Shown: piece after piece, positions 7,148 through 12,652 of the stretch | How the letters are laid out: each line of letters starts with the position of its first letter | Numbering within the stretch: position 1 is the stretch's first letter | DNA from: CAYQQU01 sp964419545 | GTDB lineage: Bacteria > Bacteroidota > Bacteroidia > Chitinophagales > Saprospiraceae | Length of the DNA stretch: 12,652 bases | Assembly: GCA_964419545.1 (NCBI GenBank) | Contig: CAYQQU010000110.1 | Span: 1 to 12,652, forward strand | Reading direction: 5' to 3' | Made by a program: the position numbers and the translations under genes | The notes under the pieces: generated by a model | Told to the model about the DNA's origin: nothing | Databases searched by the model: none | The model's input: only the letters and a program-made list of their open reading frames with translations

Positions 7148-7177
7148 CGGGGGAAAATTACAGGAAATCCTTTATTG

Positions 7178-8977
7178 ATGTGCGGAATCTTGGGAATTAC
7201 GCGGCCCGCCCCGGCTGAAGAGTTAAAACAAGAATTAATCAAAGCCAGTGCGCGCCTGATCCACCGCGGTCCGGACGATGAAGGGCTCTGGGTCCGGAAT
7301 GACCTGGGGCTCGCTCACCGCCGCCTCGCCGTCTTTGATTTGTCGAGCCGGGTTCGCCAACCTTTTTCCTATTTGCATCACCATCTGGTGTTCAACGGCG
7401 CCATCTACAATTTTCCCGAAATCAGAGAACAATTGCGCCGCTATGGCTATCATTTTCGGACCGCTTCCGATACGGAGGTCCTGCTCGCTGCGTACGATCA
7501 TTGGGGGGAGGGTTGCGTTCATCAGTTCAATGGGATGTGGGCTTTCGCAATATTTGATGAGCAAAAAAAACAACTCTTCTGTTCCCGCGATCGCCTGGGC
7601 ATCCGGCCTTTTTATTACTGCTACCAGCCGGGTTTTTTTGCATTTGCTTCGGAAACCAAAGCATTAACGGCTGTTTCTTCCGTACCTAAAACGTTAAACC
7701 CCGACCTTATCTATGAGTTCTTGGCCTATGGCTGGCAACACCACACCGAGCAGACTTTTTACCAGGCCATCCGACAGTTGCCTCCCGGACATAACGCGAT
7801 ATACTGCCTTTCCAAAAAAGAATTAACCCTTTTCACCTATTATTCTCTTGCAGACCAGGTAAGTTCCCCCACGAATCTACCTGGCGCATTTGATTTACGA
7901 GCAGAAAAATTCCGGTCTTTACTTGAAGATAGTGTACGATTGCGGCTGCGGGCAGACGTTCCTATCGCACTTTCGGTATCCGGCGGAGTAGATAGTTCGG
8001 CGATAGCCGCTTTGATCCAGCACAAAAAAGCAGGCTATTTCAGCACCTCCTTCCCCGGCCAGTCTATTGATGAATCCCCCTTCGTTCGGGCTCTGGCGGA
8101 TCATCAAAGAATAAAGGTTCATTTTCACACCCCAACCTTTTCTTCTTTAATGCAGGACCTACGGGTCGTATGCAGGCAAATGGATGAACCCATCAACTCC
8201 ATGGCCGTTATCGCGCACAATCAACTCATGCGCGAAGTTCGAAAAAAGGGATACAAAGTCATTCTCAGTGGCCAGGGAGCGGATGAAATCCTTGCCGGAT
8301 ATGACAAGTTTTTTCTCCCCTGGATAAAAGAATTGATGAAAACCAACTCCTGGCGATTGGCTCCCGAGATTTTGGGAATACTGCAACGCGGTCAAATTGA
8401 CTGGCGTCGTCTTTGGCGAAGGTACCATCCCTCTTTTCGCGCCACACCGGGAACAGACCTTTTCGTCACACCGGAAAGTTACCAGAAGACGAAAAGAATG
8501 CAAGAAAAGGATATGATCCAATGCTCCCTGAGCTTGTTAACCCAAATCGGCCTTCCGGAAAGGCTTTTTTACGAAGACCATAGCAATATGTCGCACAGCT
8601 TGGAAGGCAGAGTTCCTTTCCTGGACCACCGACTGGTAGCCTATTGTTTGAACTTACCGGCTGGCGATAAGCTCCACCTCGGTCAGCGAAAATACATACT
8701 GCGGCAGGCCATGCGCCGCGATTTACCTTCCACTATTCTGAAGCGCTTTCAAAAACAGGGATACCCCACCCCGCAGGTCCAGTGGATGGATGAGCACCAA
8801 TCTTTATTTTTGCAGCGATTGCGCCAGGCGATAAAAAAAAGACCGGAATTTCTCAGAAAAGAAATAGCGCCCAGGGCCGAGCAGGTCTTTTCGAAAAAGA
8901 AGCATCTGCAATACAGTTTGTTTTGGCGAATCATTGCGTTTGACTCCTGGATGGATACCTTAAAGTGCTCGGATTAA
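7178..8977 (+). CDS. asnB: Asparagine synthetase-like glutamine amidotransferase
   Basis: A 599-residue two-domain enzyme that uses glutamine and ATP to amidate a carboxylate. In polysaccharide loci such homologues are thought to amidate uronic acids or aminoacyl groups rather than aspartate. The start is set by the Ntn nucleophile: ATG at 7178 gives M-C-G-I-L-G, with Cys2 becoming the N-terminal residue. An upstream in-frame extension to 7046 would bury it. The glutaminase domain has HRGPDDEG (29-36), HRRLAVFD (47-54), FNGAIYN (72-78) and SDTEV (97-101). The synthetase domain has the PP-loop SGGVDSS (268-274), SGQGADE (364-370) and SHSLEGRVPFLDHR (472-485). The usual glutamine-binding Glu of NGEIYN is Ala75. 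A plausible CAGGAAA site lies about 10 nt upstream. The next gene starts on the last base of its stop codon. Membership of the family is secure; the substrate is not. Confidence 0.93.
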   Translation: MCGILGITRPAPAEELKQELIKASARLIHRGPDDEGLWVRNDLGLAHRRLAVFDLSSRVRQPFSYLHHHLVFNGAIYNFPEIREQLRRYGYHFRTASDTEVLLAAYDHWGEGCVHQFNGMWAFAIFDEQKKQLFCSRDRLGIRPFYYCYQPGFFAFASETKALTAVSSVPKTLNPDLIYEFLAYGWQHHTEQTFYQAIRQLPPGHNAIYCLSKKELTLFTYYSLADQVSSPTNLPGAFDLRAEKFRSLLEDSVRLRLRADVPIALSVSGGVDSSAIAALIQHKKAGYFSTSFPGQSIDESPFVRALADHQRIKVHFHTPTFSSLMQDLRVVCRQMDEPINSMAVIAHNQLMREVRKKGYKVILSGQGADEILAGYDKFFLPWIKELMKTNSWRLAPEILGILQRGQIDWRRLWRRYHPSFRATPGTDLFVTPESYQKTKRMQEKDMIQCSLSLLTQIGLPERLFYEDHSNMSHSLEGRVPFLDHRLVAYCLNLPAGDKLHLGQRKYILRQAMRRDLPSTILKRFQKQGYPTPQVQWMDEHQSLFLQRLRQAIKKRPEFLRKEIAPRAEQVFSKKKHLQYSLFWRIIAFDSWMDTLKCSD

Positions 8978-9735
8978 TGGATGCGAAGAAGCTGATCAAA
9001 AGTTTAATGCGCCGGGAAAGACGCCAGTTCGAGTTCATTCTGAACCGCACGCCAGGGCTGAAATTGGAGTACTCCCCGAATCGGGGCGCCGTTGACGTGC
9101 TTTACCGTATTTTTATTGAACGGGAATATGCTGATTTTTTCCCCTTTCATCGCGCTGCAACGATCGTTGATGTAGGCGGGCACTTCGGTTATTTTTCTCT
9201 GTTCGCAGCTCGCGCAACCCCCCCGGACGCCAGGATCATTGCCCTGGAGCCTGCCGCCCGTAACTTTGAAACATTGATAAAAAACCTGGAATCCAATGCC
9301 ATACAAAAGGCGATTGCCCTGCAGATGGGCCTAGCCCCTGCATCCGGTGAAGGCAGTCTTTTTCTTAGCCCCCGCAGTTACAATCACTCCACTGTCTTCC
9401 CAGGCACCGAATCCGAAAAAGTAACCTTCATTTCACTCAACGACTTATGCAAGCAACAAAATATTGATGTCATTGATTTCTTCAAGCTCGATTGTGAGGG
9501 TGCGGAATACGAGGTCCTATTCCGTACTTCTCCGGAGACTTTAAGCCGGATAACGACCATTTCGCTCGAATTCCACGACCTAAGAACCATACGTCCGGCT
9601 CCTTTCAACGCCAATGATCTAGCGATCTTTTTGAAGCGACACGGGTTTAGAATAATGAAATTTTGCTACAGTACAACCCGGAGGGACCTGAATTTTGGGA
9701 AGATGGTGGGAACTAGGATATTTGACCAAGTGTAA
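8977..9735 (+). CDS. FkbM-family SAM-dependent methyltransferase
   Basis: A 252-residue methyltransferase of the FkbM family, which typically O-methylates sugars or other hydroxyls using S-adenosylmethionine. The SAM-binding motif I is VDVGGHFGYFS at 64-74; the acidic IALEP follows about 20 residues later. The family hallmark DFFKLDCEGAE is at 167-177. I chose the ATG at 8977, which overlaps the preceding TAA by one base (TAATG), over an in-frame GTG at 8965. The overlap suggests translational coupling, and the product then begins MDAKKLIKS. The protein is soluble with no membrane segment. Within this operon it most likely methylates a sugar of the assembled glycan or its precursor, perhaps capping the chain; this role is inferred from context. 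Confidence 0.9.
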   Translation: MDAKKLIKSLMRRERRQFEFILNRTPGLKLEYSPNRGAVDVLYRIFIEREYADFFPFHRAATIVDVGGHFGYFSLFAARATPPDARIIALEPAARNFETLIKNLESNAIQKAIALQMGLAPASGEGSLFLSPRSYNHSTVFPGTESEKVTFISLNDLCKQQNIDVIDFFKLDCEGAEYEVLFRTSPETLSRITTISLEFHDLRTIRPAPFNANDLAIFLKRHGFRIMKFCYSTTRRDLNFGKMVGTRIFDQV

Positions 9736-9736
9736 A

Positions 9737-10879
9737 TTGAGAATACTTTTTCTATCCAGCTGGTATCCTAACCGGAGGCGTTCTCTGGAGGGCAACTTCG
9801 TAGCCCGTCATGCTGCCTGCGCTGCCCGTTACCACGATGTGTGGGTATTAAGTGTTCATGAAGATGCTCATTGCGGCCCTTTTGAGCTGCAGCTTGAGAA
9901 GAACCCGGAACACCTCAGCGGCCACGTCGCCGTGTATTACGGAAAGCCTCGTTTCTTCTCCAGCTTCTTCGGCCTCTTGAACCGATTCCGGGCTTACCAC
10001 CGGGGATTTCGGGCGCTTGACCAGCCGGCCTTTGAGCTCGTACACGCAAACGTTACCTTGTACAGCGGATTATTCGCTCTTTTCCTATTTTGGCGTCATG
10101 GCTGGCCTTACCTCATCAGCGAACACTCTACGGTTTACCTTCCTGAAGGGGGATTATCACGGTTACAGGCCATCTTGGCCCGCCTGGCCTGGCGCCAGGC
10201 AACTGCTGTTCTTCCGGTCTCTGAAAATCTGGAAAAAAACATGCGTCGGTGTGGGTATCGCGGTCAAGCCATTGTCGTTCCGAATGCCGTCGACACTCAG
10301 ATTTTTCGACCTGGCCTCCCTCCGAAGGGAGTATTCCGGTTTTTGCATATCTCCTCTCTCCATCCCTGGCAAAAAAATATCGATGGGCTCTTGGAAGCCA
10401 TCCGACAACTTGCCGACACTCGGCAGGATTTTCATCTGACCGTCGCCGGTACAGGTTCATTCGCTTCACTCGAACAAAAAGTCCGCAACGCTCGCATTGA
10501 AGCTTTCACCACCTTCATCGGCCCCTTGACAGAACAGGAAGTCGTTGCCAGGATGCAACAAAGCCATGCATTCGTCTTATCCAGCCGAATTGAGAATTTA
10601 CCCTGCGTTTTGCTTGAGGCACAAGCCTGTGGCCTGCCGGTAATAGCCACCGATACCGGTGGTGTTTCGGAAATAGTAGACAAACCAGAACTCGGATACC
10701 TGGCGCCGGTGAATGATACAAAACAACTGACCACTTTGCTTGACCTGATGATGAATAACCGAAAAAACCTGAACAGGGCAGTTATTCGAAACATTGCCGT
10801 CAACCGGTACGGCTACCGGCAGGTAGCCGGCCAGTTGCATGAAATCTATCTTTCGATAGCCGACCAACATAATGCCTGA
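9737..10879 (+). CDS. GT4-family glycosyltransferase
   Basis: A GT-B-fold retaining glycosyltransferase of about 380 residues. The N-terminus RILFLSSWYPNRRRSLEGNF is the classic opening of a GT4 subgroup. ISEHSTVYLPEGG (near 130) is typical of its acceptor domain. The donor-site EX7E motif is ENLPCVLLEAQACGLPVIA with E286 and E294. No ATG lies near the expected N-terminus, so a TTG must be used. TTG at 9737 lies one base past the preceding TAA and gives the usual family length; TTG at 9722 follows AGGA (9715-9718) and would overlap the methyltransferase by 14 nt. I chose 9737 from the family N-terminus, but 9722 remains possible. The end overlaps the next gene by 8 nt. Donor and acceptor are unknown. 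Confidence 0.88.
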   Translation: MRILFLSSWYPNRRRSLEGNFVARHAACAARYHDVWVLSVHEDAHCGPFELQLEKNPEHLSGHVAVYYGKPRFFSSFFGLLNRFRAYHRGFRALDQPAFELVHANVTLYSGLFALFLFWRHGWPYLISEHSTVYLPEGGLSRLQAILARLAWRQATAVLPVSENLEKNMRRCGYRGQAIVVPNAVDTQIFRPGLPPKGVFRFLHISSLHPWQKNIDGLLEAIRQLADTRQDFHLTVAGTGSFASLEQKVRNARIEAFTTFIGPLTEQEVVARMQQSHAFVLSSRIENLPCVLLEAQACGLPVIATDTGGVSEIVDKPELGYLAPVNDTKQLTTLLDLMMNNRKNLNRAVIRNIAVNRYGYRQVAGQLHEIYLSIADQHNA

Positions 10880-11801
10880 TTTTCAGTTCGCACCACTTTT
10901 CAGCATTATCCTCCCGACTTATAACCGGGCCCATTACCTCTATGAGGCGATACATAGCGTAGTGCAGCAAACCTATGGCCACTGGGAACTGATCATCGTA
11001 GATGACGGGTCAACGGATAATACCCTCGAAATAGTGAATCGCTTTCCAGATCGGCGAATTAGATATTTCCGACAAAAAAATAAAGGCAGGAGCGAAGCGA
11101 GAAATACCGGCTTGCACCACGCTCTAGGTGATTATCTTACCTTCCTTGACGATGACGACTATTACTTACCCGATCATTTAACGAGTTTTGCAGGTCTTCT
11201 AGGAGCCCCTCCTCGGGAGGTGATCATCAAAACCGAAGGCTTTCGAAAATCCTCCAAATTGGTTCCCATACCAATTTGCCCGACGGGGTATCGGGAAGCG
11301 CTACGTTACATCTGGCAACGTGGTCCCAATCTCATGTTTTTCGCTTTCCCTGCAAGCGCTTTTGAAAACCGACGATTTGACCCTAGGATTACTTACCCGG
11401 AGGATTTTCATGTGATCATGGACGCCCTACCCGACCATCCGCTGGCTTTTACCCAAAAAAGAACCGTCGTATTACGAGAGCACGCGTATCGTACTCTTGG
11501 TTACCTAGACGAACCAGGCTTCCAACGCCTCTTCTTTTCTATGAAAACGGTACTGGATAACCTGACCGAACAGCATTCGTCCTTTCTCAGCAAAAATTTA
11601 GGAGAAAAAGAAATTGACCGGAAATACCAAAATACCCACCTTTTCCTGGCGAACCGGGCAGCACGCATCCGATTATGGGAACAAACTATTCGGCATTGTT
11701 CGTTTGCAGTTAAAACCGGCGGAATACATTTCGACCTTATACGGAAAATAATCGCAATCAGCTGGCGCCTGGTGCAAGCATCTTATTTGAAAAAAAGATA
11801 A
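10872..11801 (+). CDS. GT2-family glycosyltransferase
   Basis: A 309-residue inverting GT-A-fold glycosyltransferase. The nucleotide-sugar domain begins with FSIILPTYNRAHYLYEAI (10-27). It contains IIVDDGSTDNT at 41-51, the NKGRSEARNTG loop at 70-80, and the metal-binding acidic cluster DDDD at 93-96 after YLTFL. The C-terminal third (about 200-309) is basic and helical, without a clear transmembrane segment, so the protein is probably peripheral at the cytoplasmic membrane. The ATG at 10872 lies inside the end of the preceding gene (8-nt overlap) and the TAA is only 2 nt before the next ATG. It is therefore embedded in the operon. Sugar specificity cannot be inferred. Confidence 0.92.
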   Translation: MPDFQFAPLFSIILPTYNRAHYLYEAIHSVVQQTYGHWELIIVDDGSTDNTLEIVNRFPDRRIRYFRQKNKGRSEARNTGLHHALGDYLTFLDDDDYYLPDHLTSFAGLLGAPPREVIIKTEGFRKSSKLVPIPICPTGYREALRYIWQRGPNLMFFAFPASAFENRRFDPRITYPEDFHVIMDALPDHPLAFTQKRTVVLREHAYRTLGYLDEPGFQRLFFSMKTVLDNLTEQHSSFLSKNLGEKEIDRKYQNTHLFLANRAARIRLWEQTIRHCSFAVKTGGIHFDLIRKIIAISWRLVQASYLKKR

Positions 11802-11803
11802 CC

Positions 11804-12613
11804 ATGCGAATATTCACCATCATGATAGTCAAAAACGAGGCGGACATCATCGAATATACGCTGCGGCAGGCAGCCCGGTGGTCTGATAAAATATTCATCC
11901 TCGATAACGGCAGCACCGACGGGACCTGGGAAAAACTACAGCACATGAAAAATGAAGTCATAACCCCATGGAAACAAGACGATCAGGTTTACTGCGAACA
12001 CATGCGCGGATGGGTCTTTAACCGATTTCGGCATCTATCCCGTCCCGGCGATTGGTGGTGCATAAAGCTGGATGCTGATGAGGTCTATTTGGATGATCCG
12101 CGAGTGGTTCTCAAGCAGGTGCCGCCAAAATACCATGTCGTTTTCCACGATTCAATAGAATTCCGGCTTACGTATGAGGATCTGGAAGAGTTCACTTTTT
12201 CCGGGAATTTTGCAGAGGATGTTCGCTATCTTCAATATCATTTGCCTGCTACCTGGGCGGAAATTGCTTTCTTCCGATACCGGAAACGACTAATATGGCC
12301 CGCCCAAAGTGAAATCCCCAAGCATATCGGACTTTTTTATCCAGAAAAAATAAGACTAAAGCATTACCAATATCGTTCGCCGGAACAGATACAGCTCCGA
12401 CTCGAAACCAGAAAAAAACCAAAAGCTATAAACGGACATTTCCGTCACCTGCAAAGCTTCAATTGGCAAGATTACTTGTTGCATCGAAAAGATTTGCGGA
12501 AAATAAGGGCAGACGGGCAGCCCGATACTATAGGCTGTCGCAATAGTCATAAGCACAAACCAACTGCCCGAATCGTCAAGCGTTGGTTACATGGCCTTGG
12601 AATATGGCCCTGA
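11804..12613 (+). CDS. GT2-like glycosyltransferase (Glyco_tranf_2_4 type)
   Basis: A 269-residue GT-A-like protein. It starts RIFTIMIVKNEADIIEYTLRQ, the opening of the GT2 subgroup that surveys 'conflicts of direction' (IVKNEAD...). ILDNGSTDGT at 32-41 follows, and the metal-site D-x-D is in WWCIKLDADEVYL with D90 and D92. After about residue 110 the sequence is rich in aromatic residues (Phe, Tyr, Trp) and in Arg/His and does not match ordinary GT2 acceptor domains that I recognise. The last 60 residues are strongly basic. There is no membrane helix. It starts 2 nt after the previous stop, so it is the last visible gene of the operon. It may be a glycosyltransferase adding a terminal residue; a non-catalytic member cannot be excluded. 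Confidence 0.85.
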   Translation: MRIFTIMIVKNEADIIEYTLRQAARWSDKIFILDNGSTDGTWEKLQHMKNEVITPWKQDDQVYCEHMRGWVFNRFRHLSRPGDWWCIKLDADEVYLDDPRVVLKQVPPKYHVVFHDSIEFRLTYEDLEEFTFSGNFAEDVRYLQYHLPATWAEIAFFRYRKRLIWPAQSEIPKHIGLFYPEKIRLKHYQYRSPEQIQLRLETRKKPKAINGHFRHLQSFNWQDYLLHRKDLRKIRADGQPDTIGCRNSHKHKPTARIVKRWLHGLGIWP

Positions 12614-12652
12614 TTACAAAATTTTCAATGCTAGGCGAGGTTCTTTTATAAG

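Noticed and set aside
7046..7177. N-terminal extension of the amidotransferase
   Set aside because: It would place 44 residues before the catalytic Cys, which must follow the initiator Met, and it overlaps the 5' end of the opposite-strand gene.
8965..8976. GTG start for the FkbM methyltransferase
   Set aside because: It adds only four residues and lies within the preceding gene. The ATG at 8977 forms the usual TAATG stop/start coupling.
12628..12651. Possible start of another gene at the window end
   Set aside because: The frame ATG-CTA-GGC reaches a TAA after seven codons. Nothing coding is supported in 12614-12652.
1..12652. CRISPR arrays, tRNA or rRNA genes
   Set aside because: No regularly spaced direct repeats, cloverleaf-like segments or conserved ribosomal RNA stretches were seen; apart from the 200-bp spacer at 1067-1266 the window is nearly all coding.

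Overview
The window looks like chromosomal DNA from a Bacteroidota bacterium, possibly of the Saprospiria/Lewinella type. The evidence is near-absence of strong Shine-Dalgarno sites, a TAnnTTTG-type promoter at 3740, a short single-domain mannose-1-phosphate guanylyltransferase, and moderate-to-high GC with strong local swings. The phylum is an inference (moderate confidence) and the class is a guess.

Layout. (1) 1-1066: a small hairpin, then a 323-residue coiled-coil protein of unknown function. (2) 1067-2532: an AT-rich, palindrome-rich spacer (about 29% GC over 1081-1260) leading into an AAA+ ATPase with a C-terminal DUF4143/nuclease-like domain. The spacer holds a 133-bp interrupted palindrome resembling a MITE. 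Right next to it is a 22-bp perfect inverted repeat whose right arm contains the ATPase start codon. (3) 2533-6212: manC (GDP-mannose supply) followed by two GT4-type glycosyltransferases, all very GC-rich until the middle of the second glycosyltransferase, where composition drops sharply. (4) 6209-7147: a FemAB/GNAT-fold acyl- or aminoacyl-transferase on the minus strand, tail-to-tail with the upstream gene and only 30 bp from the divergent next gene. (5) 7178-12613: a tightly packed plus-strand operon of lower GC: asparagine-synthetase-like amidotransferase, FkbM methyltransferase, GT4, GT2 and a second GT2-like enzyme, with start/stop overlaps or gaps of 8 nt or less.

Together genes 3-10 are part of a surface or extracellular polysaccharide locus: activated mannose is made by ManC, up to five glycosyltransferases assemble an oligosaccharide, and three tailoring enzymes (amidotransferase, FemAB-like transferase, O-methyltransferase) decorate it. 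No flippase, polymerase, initiating phosphoglycosyltransferase or export gene is in the window, so the locus must continue outside it or use machinery encoded elsewhere.

The most unusual structures are the nested palindromes in front of the ATPase gene and the abrupt composition change at the domain boundary of the second glycosyltransferase, which suggests that an older GC-rich locus was spliced to an incoming lower-GC cassette.
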